Position numbers and translations under genes: made by a program
Part shown: positions 39,490 through 49,597 of the stretch, piece after piece
Position numbering within the stretch: position 1 is the stretch's first letter
Layout of the letters: every line of letters starts with the position of its first letter
Origin: Pseudomonas sp. SL4(2022)
GTDB lineage: Bacteria > Pseudomonadota > Gammaproteobacteria > Pseudomonadales > Pseudomonadaceae
Direction: 5' to 3'
NCBI RefSeq assembly: GCF_026625725.1
Contig: NZ_CP113060.1
Span: forward strand, 3,416,001 to 3,480,000
DNA length: 64,000 bases
The notes under the pieces: generated by a model
The model's input: the letters and a program-made list of their open reading frames with translations, nothing else
Told to the model about the DNA's origin: nothing
Databases searched by the model: none

Positions 39490-40382
39490 AGCGCTGCTGG
39501 TTGTGGTTGTCCTGTCTGTTCTGGCTGAGCATGGTGAACGCTGCGGATTATCCCGGTTACCAACGGCTTGAGCCGTTTCAGGTGCAGTCGGCAGATGCCC
39601 AGCGCAGCTATCAGGTGCAGCTGCTGGTACCGGCGCGTGCAGCGCCGGCCAGCGGTTTCCCAGTGCTTTATCTGCTTGATGGCCATGCCGCGCTGGCAGC
39701 GCTGGACGCGCAGTGGCTGGACGAGCTGAAGGCTGGGACGCCGCCGCTGCTGGTGTTTATCGGGCATGCCGGAGAGCAGCCCTTCAATGTGCCGGCACGC
39801 ACCCTCGATTACACCCCGGCACGTCGCGATGGTCAGCCCATGCAGGCCTTCAATGGGGTGCAGGGTGGCGGGTCTGCGGCCTTTCTGGCGTTGCTGGAGC
39901 AGCGCATCAAGCCGCAGGTAGCCGCGCTGCAACCGGTTGATCCGGCGCAACAGTCCCTCTGGGGGCATTCGTTCGGCGGGCTGTTCGTGCTCAACACCCT
40001 GTTCACCCAGCCGGCCAGCTTTAGCCGCTACATCGCCGCCAGCCCGTCGCTGTGGTGGCAGTCCGGGCTGGTGCTGGAGACCGAACGCGGCTTTGCCGGG
40101 GCCACTGCCCAGCTGTTGATCCTACGCGGCAGTGACGAAGGTTTGCCCGGTAACGCTCGACCCGGTGTCGACCCGGCGCAGCTGGAGCAGCGGCGCAAGG
40201 CCATGGCCGCGGTTCCGGCCGATGCCGCGCGGCAGATGGCCGAGCGCCTGACGCGCTGGCCGGGGCTGCAGGTGCAGTATCAGGAATTTGCCGGCTTGGG
40301 CCATGGGCCGATGTTGGCCGCGTCCCTGCGGCCGGCACTGCGGATGGCGGCCGGCTTGGCGCAGGAGGGAAGCGATGAGTAA
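39486..40382 (+). CDS. Periplasmic siderophore esterase-like hydrolase
   Basis: 298 residues. Signal peptide KRCWLWLSCLFWLSMVNAA. Esterase D/Fes fold: PVLYLLDGHAAL oxyanion region, nucleophile WGHSFGGLFVL, His in GLGHGPM. Resembles IroE/PfeE enzymes that hydrolyse ferric enterobactin in the periplasm to release iron, which suits its place after pirA. Function inferred from family and context. Confidence 0.78.
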   Translation: MKRCWLWLSCLFWLSMVNAADYPGYQRLEPFQVQSADAQRSYQVQLLVPARAAPASGFPVLYLLDGHAALAALDAQWLDELKAGTPPLLVFIGHAGEQPFNVPARTLDYTPARRDGQPMQAFNGVQGGGSAAFLALLEQRIKPQVAALQPVDPAQQSLWGHSFGGLFVLNTLFTQPASFSRYIAASPSLWWQSGLVLETERGFAGATAQLLILRGSDEGLPGNARPGVDPAQLEQRRKAMAAVPADAARQMAERLTRWPGLQVQYQEFAGLGHGPMLAASLRPALRMAAGLAQEGSDE

Positions 40383-40671
40383 GGCCGGAGAAACAATCCA
40401 GGCGTGGCCGATCTGTTCACGGGTGTTGGCCGGGCTGCTGGGCGGCTATGTGTTCACCTACGCATTGACCGCCGCCCTGGCGCAGCTGTTGCCGCTGGAC
40501 CGGGTGGATGCGCTGCTGATTGCCAGCTTGCTGTCATTCACCGTCTACACCCTGGCGATTCTCTGGGCGTTTGCCGCGCGCAGCGTCTGGCGCGCCTGGG
40601 CGGTGGTGCCGGCCGCTGCGCCGCTGGCGCTGATTGGCTTCTGGCCACACCTACTGGAGCGCCTGGCATGA
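40375..40671 (+). CDS. DUF3649-like inner membrane iron-uptake protein
   Basis: 98 residues; ATG behind aggaggg, overlapping the esterase by 8 bp. Three membrane segments (VLAGLLGGYVFTYALTAAL, LLIASLLSFTVYTLAILWAF, WAVVPAAAPLALIGFW). This small family sits with PepSY and DUF3325 genes in iron-regulated operons. Confidence 0.75.
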   Translation: MSKAGETIQAWPICSRVLAGLLGGYVFTYALTAALAQLLPLDRVDALLIASLLSFTVYTLAILWAFAARSVWRAWAVVPAAAPLALIGFWPHLLERLA

Positions 40672-42197
40672 AACAGACCCTGACTCAATCCATGGCCTGG
40701 CTGCACACCTGGGGTGGCCTGCTGTTCGGCTGGCTGTTGTTCGCCATTTTTCTCACCGGCAGCCTGGCGGTGTTCGATCAGGAGATTGATCACTGGATGC
40801 AGCCGGAGATCCAACAGACGTCGGTCAGCAATGCTCAGGCTGTTGAGCACGCCGTGGCTTATCTGCAACGCCAGCATGCCGATGCCAGCGCCTGGAACAT
40901 CAGCCTGCCCAGCGAGCGCATGCCTGCCTTGCAGGTGACGGCTGGCGATCGGCGTTCGGGTATCAACACCTACCTGGACCCGCAAACGGGCGAGCCGCTG
41001 GCGGTGCGCGAGAGTGCCGGTGGCAGCTTCTTCTTTCATTTCCATTACACCCTGAGTCTGTCGCGCAATCCGGGCATCTGGATTGTCGGCCTGGCCGCCA
41101 TGGCCATGCTGGTGGCGCTGGTTAGCGGCATCATCATTCACAAGAAATTCTTCAAGGAGTTCTTCACCTTTCGGCCCAACAAGGGGCAGCGCTCCTGGTT
41201 GGATGCGCACAACGCCGGGGCGGTTTTGCTGTTGCCGTTTCACCTGATGATCACCTACACAGGCCTGTCGATCTTTGCCCTGATCTACATGCCGGCGGCG
41301 CTGGACAGCCTTTACAAAGGTGATTTTGCGGCGTTCTATCGCGAGCACATCGAGGTCATGGAGGCGCCGCGTCAGGCGTTGACTCACCCGGCGCCGCTGA
41401 CGGCGCTGGCCCCGCTATTGGCTCAGGCCGAAGCACGCATGGGACCGCTGAGCGGTGTGGTGATCGAGCACCCCGGCCGCAGTGATGCGCATATCGAAAT
41501 GCGCCGGGTGCTGGGTAACCGCATTGCCCTGACCAAAGGCCACAACATGGTGTTTGACGGTGTCACCGGTGAGCTGCTGGCCGGACCGCCTGAGCTGCGC
41601 CCCAGTGTGCTGGCGCAACGGGTGATGTTTGGCCTGCACTTTGCGCAGTTCGGCGGCTACCCGATGCGCTGGTTGTACTTTGTCTGCGGCGTGCTCAGCA
41701 GCGCCATGATCGCCACCGGGCTGGTGCTGTTTACCGTCAAGCGGCGGCGTAAATACGCCAGTGAAAGCCCCCTGGGGCAACAGCTCTATCGCCTGGTGGA
41801 AAGCCTCAATGTGGCGGTGATCAGCGGTCTGGCCGTCGCCTGTATCGGCCTGCTGTGGCTCAACCGCCTGTTGCCACAGGAGCTGGCTCAGCGTGCCGTT
41901 TGGGAAGCGCGTGGCTTCTTTGCGCTGTGGCTGCTGAGCCTGCTGCACGCCTGGCTGCGCCCGCGCCTGCAGGCCTGGCGCGAGCAGCTGAGCCTGGCGG
42001 CGTTGCTGTGCCTGGGCTTACCGCTGCTCAGTGCAGTCAGTGACGGCCAGGCCTGGGGTGACAGCATGCGCCTGTGGCTGGAGGTGACGGTGATAGCACT
42101 GGGCCTGCTGCTGGCCTGGAGTGTCTGGCGTTTGCGTCAGCCGCAGGTGCAACACAGCGAGCGGCGGGTGCGGCATGCACAGGCGCAGGTGAATTGA
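40668..42197 (+). CDS. PepSY-associated TM protein, putative ferric-siderophore reductase
   Basis: 509 residues, ATGA overlap with the gene before. TM1 has HTWGGLLFGWLLFAIFLTGSLAVF, typical for the family, then a periplasmic PepSY-type domain with FFFHFHYTLS, LVSGIIIHKKFFKEFFTFRP, HNAGAVLLLPFHLMITYTG with heme-ligand-like histidines, and further TM helices. Related to FoxB/PiuB-type proteins thought to reduce iron from siderophores at the inner membrane. Confidence 0.82.
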   Translation: MKQTLTQSMAWLHTWGGLLFGWLLFAIFLTGSLAVFDQEIDHWMQPEIQQTSVSNAQAVEHAVAYLQRQHADASAWNISLPSERMPALQVTAGDRRSGINTYLDPQTGEPLAVRESAGGSFFFHFHYTLSLSRNPGIWIVGLAAMAMLVALVSGIIIHKKFFKEFFTFRPNKGQRSWLDAHNAGAVLLLPFHLMITYTGLSIFALIYMPAALDSLYKGDFAAFYREHIEVMEAPRQALTHPAPLTALAPLLAQAEARMGPLSGVVIEHPGRSDAHIEMRRVLGNRIALTKGHNMVFDGVTGELLAGPPELRPSVLAQRVMFGLHFAQFGGYPMRWLYFVCGVLSSAMIATGLVLFTVKRRRKYASESPLGQQLYRLVESLNVAVISGLAVACIGLLWLNRLLPQELAQRAVWEARGFFALWLLSLLHAWLRPRLQAWREQLSLAALLCLGLPLLSAVSDGQAWGDSMRLWLEVTVIALGLLLAWSVWRLRQPQVQHSERRVRHAQAQVN

Positions 42198-42198
42198 G

Positions 42199-42537
42199 AT
42201 GATGACGGCATTCTTGGGCAGTTTGTTGCTGGCCTACAGCAGCATGCTGGCGCTGTGTCAGGGCCTGGAGCGGCACTACAAGCAGGTCTGGGGCAAGGCG
42301 CCGACGCGGCTGCAACGTCGCATTCTGCGTGGCAGTGGCTGGTTGCTGCTGGTGGCCAGCCTGTGGGGTTGCGCGCAAGCCTGGGGCTGGGCGATGGGCC
42401 CGGTGGGCTGGTTCGGCATGCTGTCGCTGAGCGGCTTTGCCCTGGCGCTGCTGTTGCCTTATGCACCGCGCCTGGCGGTGTACGCACCGGTGCTGGGGCT
42501 GCCGTGCTGGCTGTTGCTGTATGCCCTGGCGGGTTAA
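42199..42537 (+). CDS. DUF3325-like small membrane protein
   Basis: 112 residues, two ATGs in tandem at the start. Three membrane helices. Starts 1 bp after the PepSY gene; last gene of the pirA-linked group. Family members accompany PepSY reductases. Confidence 0.72.
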   Translation: MMTAFLGSLLLAYSSMLALCQGLERHYKQVWGKAPTRLQRRILRGSGWLLLVASLWGCAQAWGWAMGPVGWFGMLSLSGFALALLLPYAPRLAVYAPVLGLPCWLLLYALAG

Positions 42538-42631
42538 TTTTGCTGCGTTGTAGTGGTGTTCGCTGATATGGCCGAGCGCAGTTTGCCGTTATCATGGCGC
42601 TCTTCTTTGCTTCTGGATCATTTCGTTCGCC

Positions 42632-43528
42632 ATGAGCCTGCATTACCCAACCATCGCCGATTGCGTCGGCAACACCCCGTTGGTGCGCCTGCAGCGCTTA
42701 CCGGGTAACACCAGCAACACCCTGCTATTGAAGCTGGAAGGCAACAATCCGGCCGGTTCGGTAAAGGACCGGCCGGCGTTGTCGATGATCACCCGCGCCG
42801 AGCAGCGCGGTGACATCCAGCCCGGTGATGTGTTGATCGAAGCCACCAGCGGCAATACCGGTATTGCCTTGGCCATGGCGGCGGCGATCAAGGGGTATCG
42901 CATGGTGCTGATCATGCCCGACAACTCCACTGCGGAGCGTAAGGCGGCAATGACCGCCTACGGTGCGCAGCTGATTCTGGTGGGCGGCATGGAAGAGGCG
43001 CGCGACCTGGCCTTGCAGATGCAGGCGGATGGCAAGGGCAAGGTGCTCGATCAGTTTGCCAACGGCGATAACCCCATTGCCCACTACACCAGCACCGCCC
43101 CGGAAATCTGGCAGCAGACGGGCGGGCAGATCACCCATTTCATCAGCTCCATGGGCACCACCGGGACCATCATGGGCGTGTCGCGCTTCCTGAAAGAGCA
43201 GAAGCCCGAGGTGCAGATTGTCGGTTTGCAGCCCATGGAAGGCTCGGCCATTCCCGGTATCCGGCGTTGGCCGCAGGAGTACCTGCCGAAGATCTATCAG
43301 GCCGAGCGGGTGGACCGCATCATCGACATGAGCCAGCAGGAAGCTGAAGACGTGATGCGTCGTCTGGCGCGTGAGGAAGGCATCTTCTGCGGGGTGTCTT
43401 CCGGCGGTTCGGTGGCGGCGATGCTGCGTCTGTCCCAGGAAGTGGAGAACGCGGTGATGGTGGCGATCATCTGCGACCGGGGCGACCGTTACCTGTCCAG
43501 TGGCGTTTACGACGCCCCGAGCAACTGA
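42632..43528 (+). CDS. cysM: Cysteine synthase B
   Basis: 298 residues. PLP-dependent O-acetylserine sulfhydrylase. PLP lysine in [11 protein letters not shown]; phosphate-binding [16 protein letters not shown] loop; C-terminal SSGGSVAA. Shorter than CysK and with the [13 protein letters not shown] segment typical of CysM, which can also use thiosulfate. Overlaps rlmD by one base. Confidence 0.93.
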   Translation: MSLHYPTIADCVGNTPLVRLQRLPGNTSNTLLLKLEGNNPAGSVKDRPALSMITRAEQRGDIQPGDVLIEATSGNTGIALAMAAAIKGYRMVLIMPDNSTAERKAAMTAYGAQLILVGGMEEARDLALQMQADGKGKVLDQFANGDNPIAHYTSTAPEIWQQTGGQITHFISSMGTTGTIMGVSRFLKEQKPEVQIVGLQPMEGSAIPGIRRWPQEYLPKIYQAERVDRIIDMSQQEAEDVMRRLAREEGIFCGVSSGGSVAAMLRLSQEVENAVMVAIICDRGDRYLSSGVYDAPSN

Positions 43529-44880
43529 TGGCCAAGAAAGACGGCGGTCTGCGCTTTCAACCCAGCGGTGGTTCCCGGGCGCCCCAGGTGCCAGTGGGCA
43601 AGAAGCAGAAACTGGCTATTGAGCGTTTGGCCAACGATGGCCGTGGCATCGCTTTCAGCGAAGGGCGTACCTGGTTTATCAGCGGCGCACTGGCTGGCGA
43701 GCAGATCGAAGCGCGGGTGCTGAGTGCCCATGGCAAGGTGGTCGAGGCGCGGGTCGAGCGCATTCTCACCGCCAGCGCTGAGCGGCGTGACGAGGCCTGC
43801 ACACATGCCAAAGTCTGTGGCGGTTGCAGCTTGCAACATATGCCCCATGCCGATCAGCTTGCCCTGAAACAGCGCATGCTCGCCGAGCAGCTCAGCCGCT
43901 TGGCCAATCTTGAACCGCAAGAGTGGGCGGCGCCACTGGTCGGCCCTGAGCTGGGCTATCGCCGCCGCGCACGGATTGCCGTGCGCTGGGACAACAAGGC
44001 CAAGCGCCTGGATGTGGGTTTTCGTGCAGCGGCGAGCCAGGACATTATTGCCATCAGCGATTGCCCGGTGCTGGTACAACCCTTGCAGCCGATCCTGCGT
44101 GCATTACCCCAGGTGCTGCGTGAGTTGGATAAACCTCAGGCCATTGGTCATGTTGAGTTGTTCAGCGGCAGCTCCAGTGCTGTGCTGATAAGGCATACCG
44201 CCGCATTGAGCGAGACAGATCTGGCCCGGTTGCAGGCGTTCTGCACTGAGCAGGCTGCGCAGCTCTGGTTGCATGGCACGGCGGAGCCGCAGCCGTTTGA
44301 TCCTGCGCAGCAACTGAGTTATCGCCTGGATGCGTTTGCTCTCGACTTGGCGTATCGACCTGGTGATTTTGTGCAGGTCAACCAGCCGGTGAATGACGCC
44401 ATGGTCGCGCAGGCGCTGGATTGGCTGGCGCCGCAGGCCGATGAGCGGGTGCTGGATCTATTCTGCGGCCTGGGCAACTTCGCCTTGCCGCTGGCCCAGC
44501 GGGTGCGTGAATTGATTGCCGTGGAGGGCGTGCAGGCCATGGTGGAGCGTGCCGCGCTGAACGCCAGGACAAATGGTTTGGGCAATGCGCACTTTTTCCA
44601 GGCCGACCTGTCCAAGCCGCTGGTCGAAGCGAGCTGGGCGCAGGGCGGTTTTGCCGCGGTGCTGTTGGACCCGCCGCGGGATGGCGCGTTGCAGGCGGTC
44701 AAGCAAATGACGGCGTTGGGCGTCAAACGGGTGCTGTATGTGTCGTGCAACCCAACGACCCTGGCCCGTGACAGCGCCGAGTTGCTGGCGCAAGGCTATC
44801 GGCTGGAACGTGCCGGTATCCTCGATATGTTTCCGCAAACCGCGCACGTCGAAGCGATGGCGCTGTTTGTCAGGCAGTAG
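43528..44880 (+). CDS. rlmD: 23S rRNA (uracil1939-C5) methyltransferase
   Basis: 450 residues. N-terminal TRAM domain; [4Fe-4S] cysteines in [10 protein letters not shown] plus SDCPVL; SAM motifs [15 protein letters not shown] and VEGVQAMV; catalytic Cys in [12 protein letters not shown]. Known as RumA/RlmD. ATG overlaps the cysM TGA. Confidence 0.95.
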   Translation: MAKKDGGLRFQPSGGSRAPQVPVGKKQKLAIERLANDGRGIAFSEGRTWFISGALAGEQIEARVLSAHGKVVEARVERILTASAERRDEACTHAKVCGGCSLQHMPHADQLALKQRMLAEQLSRLANLEPQEWAAPLVGPELGYRRRARIAVRWDNKAKRLDVGFRAAASQDIIAISDCPVLVQPLQPILRALPQVLRELDKPQAIGHVELFSGSSSAVLIRHTAALSETDLARLQAFCTEQAAQLWLHGTAEPQPFDPAQQLSYRLDAFALDLAYRPGDFVQVNQPVNDAMVAQALDWLAPQADERVLDLFCGLGNFALPLAQRVRELIAVEGVQAMVERAALNARTNGLGNAHFFQADLSKPLVEASWAQGGFAAVLLDPPRDGALQAVKQMTALGVKRVLYVSCNPTTLARDSAELLAQGYRLERAGILDMFPQTAHVEAMALFVRQ

Positions 44881-45009
44881 ATAGAAGCGCCGTATCCCGG
44901 TGCTGCAGGGGCGTGCAGGGATTTCGCCTTAAGTGGTTAAACCGACCGGCTCAGAGAAGGCGGCGACTGTTCGGTGTGCTTGGCGCGCACCGTAGGGAAG
45001 GTAAACAAG

Positions 45010-47253
45010 ATGGTTCAGGTCAGAGCGCATCAGCCGATCAATGACGACGGCAGCATCAACCTTGAAGCCTGGCTCGAGCATGTGCTGAGTGTTGATCCGG
45101 CGTTGGATCGTGACGCACTGCGCGAGGCCTGCGAGTTCGCCCGCGAGGCCGAACAGCAGGCCAATGCCGCCAAGAATCTGTGGACCGAGGGCGCCTCGAG
45201 TTTCCGCTCCGGTCTGGAAATCGCCGAAATTCTCGCCGACCTCAAGCTCGATCAGGACTCCCTGGTCGCAGCCGTAATCTACCGCTGCGTGCGCGAAGGC
45301 AAGGTGCCGTTGGCGCGGGTGCATCAGCGTTTCGGCCCGGTGGTGGCCAAACTGGTGGAAGGCGTGCTGCGCATGGCCGCGATCAGCGCCTCCTTGAACC
45401 CGCGTGATTCCCTGGTGCTCGGCTCTCAGGCGCAGGTGGAAAACCTGCGCAAGATGCTTGTGGCAATGGTTGATGACGTGCGCGTGGCGCTGATCAAACT
45501 GGCCGAACGCACCTGCGCGATTCGGGCGGTAAAAGAGGCCGATGACGAAAAGCGCCAGCGTGTGGCCCGCGAAGTGTTCGATATCTATGCGCCGCTGGCT
45601 CACCGTTTGGGCATCGGCCACATCAAGTGGGAGCTGGAGGATCTGTCGTTCCGCTACCTGGAGCCGGAGCAGTACAAGCAGATCGCCAAGCTGCTGCATG
45701 AACGCCGACTGGACCGCGAGCATTACATCAATGAAGTGATGGGTCAGCTGCGCGAGGAATTAGAGGCCACCGGGATCAAGGCCGACATCAGTGGCCGGGC
45801 CAAACACATCTATTCGATCTGGCGCAAAATGCAGCGCAAGGGGCTGCAGTTCAGCCAGATCTACGATGTGCGCGCGGTGCGCGTGCTGGTGCCACAGGTG
45901 CGTGATTGCTACACCGCCCTCGGTATCGTCCACACCCTGTGGCGGCATATTCCCAAGGAGTTCGACGACTACATCGCCAACCCCAAGGAAAACGGCTACC
46001 GCTCGCTGCACACCGCTGTGCTGGGCCCGGAAGGCAAGGTGCTGGAGGTGCAAATCCGCACCCAATCGATGCACGAAGAGGCCGAGCTGGGTGTGTGCGC
46101 ACACTGGCGCTACAAGGGCACCGACGTTAAAGCCAGCTCCAACCATTACGAAGAGAAGATTTCCTGGCTGCGCCAGGTGCTCGAATGGCATGAGGAGCTG
46201 GGCGATATCGGCGGCCTGGCCGAACAGCTGCGGGTGGATATCGAGCCCGACCGGGTCTATGTCTTCACTCCGGACGGTCACGCCATCGACCTGCCCAAGG
46301 GCGCAACGCCGCTGGATTTCGCCTACCGTGTGCACACCGAGATTGGCCACAACTGCCGTGGCGCCAAGATCAACGGGCGCATCGTGCCGCTCAACTACAG
46401 CCTGCAGACCGGCGAGCAGGTGGAAATCATCACCAGCAAGCACGGCACGCCAAGCCGCGACTGGCTCAACTCCAACCTCGGTTACGTCACCACCAGTCGA
46501 GCGCGGGCGAAGATCGTCCACTGGTTCAAGCTGCAGGACCGCGACCAGAACGTTGCCGCTGGCAAGCAGCAGCTTGAGCGCGAACTGCTGCGTTTGGGCT
46601 TGCCGCATGTGGACTTCGACAAGCTGGCCGAGAAGGCCAACCTGAAAACCAGCGAGGACCTGTTTGCCTCGCTCGGCGCGGGTGATTTGCGCCTGGTGCA
46701 ACTGGTCAACCTGGCGCAGCAACTGGTCGAGCCGGATCGGGTCAACGAACAGCTGGAGCTGATCCCGCGCAAGGCGCTGGGCTTCAAGCCGGGCAAGCGT
46801 GGCGATATCCAGATTCAGGGCGTCGGCAACCTGCTGACGCAGATGGCCGGCTGCTGCCAACCGCTGCCGGGCGACCCGATCGTCGGCTATATCACTCAGG
46901 GTCGTGGCGTGAGTATTCACCGCCAGGACTGCGCCTCGGTGCTGCAACTGGCCGGGCGTGAGCCAGAGCGGATTATCCAGGTCAACTGGGGCCCGGTGCC
47001 GGTGCAGACCTACCCGGTGGAAATAGTCATCAAGGCCTACGACCGTTCCGGCCTGCTGCGTGACGTGACCCAGGTGCTGCTCAACGAAAAACTCAATGTG
47101 CTGGCGGTGAACACCCGTTCGAACAAGGACGACAACACCGCGTCCATGTCGATCACCGTGGAAATTCCTGGGCTGGATGCGCTTGGGCGCTTGTTGGGGC
47201 GTATTTCGCAGTTGCCGAATATCATCGAAGCCCGTCGCCATCGGGTTTCCTGA
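45010..47253 (+). CDS. relA: GTP pyrophosphokinase RelA
   Basis: 747 residues from ATG at 45010 (ggaag upstream). Makes (p)ppGpp during amino-acid starvation. The hydrolase region lacks the HD motif (AAVIYRCVREG where SpoT-type enzymes have HD), as expected for RelA. Synthetase: SIWRKMQRKG, EFDDYIANPKENGYRSLHTAV, CAHWRYK. Then TGS (VYVFTPDGHAIDLPKGATPLDFAY), Cys-rich ZFD (AGCCQPLPGDPIVGYI) and ACT domain (YPVEIVIKAYDRSGLLRDVTQVL). Confidence 0.95.
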   Translation: MVQVRAHQPINDDGSINLEAWLEHVLSVDPALDRDALREACEFAREAEQQANAAKNLWTEGASSFRSGLEIAEILADLKLDQDSLVAAVIYRCVREGKVPLARVHQRFGPVVAKLVEGVLRMAAISASLNPRDSLVLGSQAQVENLRKMLVAMVDDVRVALIKLAERTCAIRAVKEADDEKRQRVAREVFDIYAPLAHRLGIGHIKWELEDLSFRYLEPEQYKQIAKLLHERRLDREHYINEVMGQLREELEATGIKADISGRAKHIYSIWRKMQRKGLQFSQIYDVRAVRVLVPQVRDCYTALGIVHTLWRHIPKEFDDYIANPKENGYRSLHTAVLGPEGKVLEVQIRTQSMHEEAELGVCAHWRYKGTDVKASSNHYEEKISWLRQVLEWHEELGDIGGLAEQLRVDIEPDRVYVFTPDGHAIDLPKGATPLDFAYRVHTEIGHNCRGAKINGRIVPLNYSLQTGEQVEIITSKHGTPSRDWLNSNLGYVTTSRARAKIVHWFKLQDRDQNVAAGKQQLERELLRLGLPHVDFDKLAEKANLKTSEDLFASLGAGDLRLVQLVNLAQQLVEPDRVNEQLELIPRKALGFKPGKRGDIQIQGVGNLLTQMAGCCQPLPGDPIVGYITQGRGVSIHRQDCASVLQLAGREPERIIQVNWGPVPVQTYPVEIVIKAYDRSGLLRDVTQVLLNEKLNVLAVNTRSNKDDNTASMSITVEIPGLDALGRLLGRISQLPNIIEARRHRVS

Positions 47254-47280
47254 GGCGATTACGACCTAACGGGATTTGCC

Positions 47281-48111
47281 ATGTACCAACTCGACGACCT
47301 GCTGTACCTGATGGCCCGGCTGCGCGACCCGCAGCACGGTTGCCCGTGGGACCTCAAACAGAGCTACGCGACCATCGTGCCGCACACCATTGAAGAGGCG
47401 TACGAGGTGGCTGATGCCATCGAGCGCGGCGACTTCGATCATCTGCCGGGTGAGCTGGGCGACCTGCTGTTTCAGGTGGTGTATTACAGCCAGCTGGGGC
47501 GTGAAGACGGGCGCTTCGAGTTTGCCCAGGTGGTCGATGCCATCACCACCAAGCTGATTCGCCGTCATCCCCATGTGTTCCCCGATGGCGATCTGTATGG
47601 CGCAGTGGACGTGGCCAAGCTGGAAGAGGCCGCGGTCAAACAACGCTGGGAAGAGATCAAGACCGGAGAGCGTGCCGAGAAGGCTGTGGCCCCTGAGCAA
47701 CTCTCGCTGCTTGATGATGTGCCTACGGCGTTGCCGTCGCTGAGCCGGGCGATCAAGTTGCAGAAGCGTGCCGCGCAGGTTGGTTTCGACTGGCCCGAGG
47801 CTTTGCCTGTGGTGGACAAAGTGCGCGAAGAGTTGGATGAAGTGCTCGAGGCCATGAGTGAAAACGACCCCGAGGCGATTGGCGAAGAAATCGGCGACCT
47901 GCTATTTGTGGTCAGCAACCTGGCACGGCATCTCAAGGTTGATCCAGAAACCGCTCTGCGTGCGGCTAACGCCAAGTTCGAGCGACGTTTTCGTTTTATC
48001 GAGCAGGCATTGCGCGAAGCGGGGCGCAGCATGGAAGATTGCGCCCTGGATGAGTTGGACGCGCTCTGGGGTGAAGCCAAAAAACTGGAAAAGCAGACCC
48101 CGAGTTGCTGA
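47281..48111 (+). CDS. mazG: Nucleoside triphosphate pyrophosphohydrolase
   Basis: 276 residues, two tandem MazG domains: CPWDLKQSY with EEAYEVADAI and GELGDLLFQVVYY; then EELDEVLEAM with EEIGDLLFVVSNLARH. Hydrolyses NTPs to NMPs and pyrophosphate; links to RelA and (p)ppGpp control in E. coli. 27 bp after relA. Confidence 0.94.
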   Translation: MYQLDDLLYLMARLRDPQHGCPWDLKQSYATIVPHTIEEAYEVADAIERGDFDHLPGELGDLLFQVVYYSQLGREDGRFEFAQVVDAITTKLIRRHPHVFPDGDLYGAVDVAKLEEAAVKQRWEEIKTGERAEKAVAPEQLSLLDDVPTALPSLSRAIKLQKRAAQVGFDWPEALPVVDKVREELDEVLEAMSENDPEAIGEEIGDLLFVVSNLARHLKVDPETALRAANAKFERRFRFIEQALREAGRSMEDCALDELDALWGEAKKLEKQTPSC

Positions 48112-48120
48112 GCCCTTAGG

Positions 48121-48144
48121 GTGGATGACGTTATTCTCATCCAC
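48121..48144 (+). terminator. Hairpin after mazG
   Basis: Inverted repeat gtggatga / tcatccac, no T-run. Possibly a weak terminator or processing site. Confidence 0.35.
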
Positions 48145-48251
48145 CGTCGGCAGGCACACGCAGGATGGTGAAGCGTCATCCTCTGTGCGAATAATGCGTC
48201 ACGATTGCGCTGGGTACGCCCAGTTAATATTGAAGGTTGGAAAGGTAGGTT

Positions 48252-48791
48252 ATGGCTCTCTCACTACGCGATCAGCTGCTCAAAGCCGGGCTGGTCAACG
48301 AAAAGCAGGCCAAGCAGGCCGGCAAGCAGCAGCAGAAACAGCAGCGCCTGGTGCATAAAGGTCAGGCCGAGAAGGACGAATCGCAAAAGCTTGCCGCCCA
48401 GCAGGCCATGGCTGAAAAGGCCGCGCGTGATCAGGAGCTGAACCGTCAGCAGCAGGAAAAGATCGAGCAGAAGGCCCGTGCCGCGCAGATCAAGCAGCTG
48501 ATTGAAGTCTCGCGCTTGCCCAAGCTGACCACCGAGGATTACTACAACTTCGTTGACGACAAGAAGGTCAAGCGTCTGTCGGTCAACACCCTGATGCGCA
48601 ATAAGCTCAGCAGTGGCTCGCTTGCCATCGTCCGCCACGGCGGCGGCTATGAAGTGATTCCGCGTGAAGCGGCGTTGAAGATTCAGGAGCGCGACGCCCA
48701 GCGTGTGGTGCTGCTCAATATCCCGACTGAAGCGCCGGATGCCGATGATCCCTATGCGGCCTATCAGGTGCCGGACGATCTGATGTGGTAA
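48252..48791 (+). CDS. DUF2058 family protein (YaiL-like)
   Basis: 179 residues. MALSLRDQLLKAGLVNEKQAKQA start; a highly charged Gln/Lys-rich helix over about residues 20-80; then a compact C-terminal domain with TTEDYYNFVDDKKVKRLSVN and GSLAIVRHGGGYEVIP. Nucleoprotein-like family of unknown function. Confidence 0.88.
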   Translation: MALSLRDQLLKAGLVNEKQAKQAGKQQQKQQRLVHKGQAEKDESQKLAAQQAMAEKAARDQELNRQQQEKIEQKARAAQIKQLIEVSRLPKLTTEDYYNFVDDKKVKRLSVNTLMRNKLSSGSLAIVRHGGGYEVIPREAALKIQERDAQRVVLLNIPTEAPDADDPYAAYQVPDDLMW

Positions 48792-48825
48792 TGGCGCCGA
48801 GCCGAACCTACGGACATCAGCCCAA

Positions 48826-48857
48826 TAAAAAGCCGAGCACGTAGCTCGGCTTTTTAT
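48826..48857. terminator. Bidirectional terminator
   Basis: aaaaagccgagc / gctcggcttttt with loop acgta. Serves both the DUF2058 gene and the converging DUF3108 gene. Confidence 0.92.
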
Positions 48858-48867
48858 TGGTGTTAAC

Positions 48868-49584
48868 TCAGTCCTGGCGGCCTACAACGGCTTTACCGTC
48901 GACGGTGCCGTCCTTGAGCATGATCTGGTATTCCTTGCCGTCTTTCTCGACCTGATGCAAGCGCACCAGCAGGAAGTCCCAGTCCTTGGCAAACCAGAGG
49001 ATGGTCTTGCGGCTGCTTTGCGTCGGGTCGCGCACGCGTTCGACTTTGATTGCGTCGATAAGACCGGCCTTGGTGCGCACGGTTTCCTCGCCGAGCACGC
49101 GGAAATCGTAGGTTTCCACTTCATCACCATCGACCACTTGATAGCTCATGGTCTTGGTGCCGGCGGCCACGTCGTATTGCAGGGCCAGTTGGTAGGTTGA
49201 CTTGTCCAGCAGGCCACGATTCAGCGGCAGGCGCACCGGGGTGTCGCGATCACTGCCAATGACCTGTTTGGCACTCCAGTCGAAGTCGTGCTCGATCTTC
49301 TTGCCCTTGCCCAGGCCGTTGCGCTCATACAGGTAGGTCTGCGGCAGGAAGACTTCTTTGTCCACGCGCAAGGTGCTTTGTTCGGTCAGGCTGGCGACCA
49401 GCATGGAGGCTTCGAAGTTCAGCTTCCATACGCCGTTATCCAGGGCTTCAAGGCTGCGTTCGGCGCTGCCGCTGACGGGCAGTTGCTTCCAGTCGGCGGT
49501 GTAGCTGGCGGAGAAGGGTTTCAGCTCGACGGCCAGTGCCGGCAGGCTCAAAAGTGTCAGTGCGAACAATAAGGCGCGACCCAT
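48868..49584 (-). CDS. DUF3108 periplasmic protein
   Basis: 238 residues. Signal peptide GRALLFALTLLSLPALA. Beta-rich mature domain: FSASYTADWKQLPVSGSAERSLE, FEASMLVASLTEQSTLRV, TILWFAKDWDFLLVRLHQVEKDGKEYQIML. Upstream gene is purN, 13 bp away, the usual purMN-DUF3108 order in Pseudomonas. Confidence 0.88.
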   Translation of the reverse strand: MGRALLFALTLLSLPALAVELKPFSASYTADWKQLPVSGSAERSLEALDNGVWKLNFEASMLVASLTEQSTLRVDKEVFLPQTYLYERNGLGKGKKIEHDFDWSAKQVIGSDRDTPVRLPLNRGLLDKSTYQLALQYDVAAGTKTMSYQVVDGDEVETYDFRVLGEETVRTKAGLIDAIKVERVRDPTQSSRKTILWFAKDWDFLLVRLHQVEKDGKEYQIMLKDGTVDGKAVVGRQD

Positions 49585-49597
49585 GGTGTCTCCTTGA

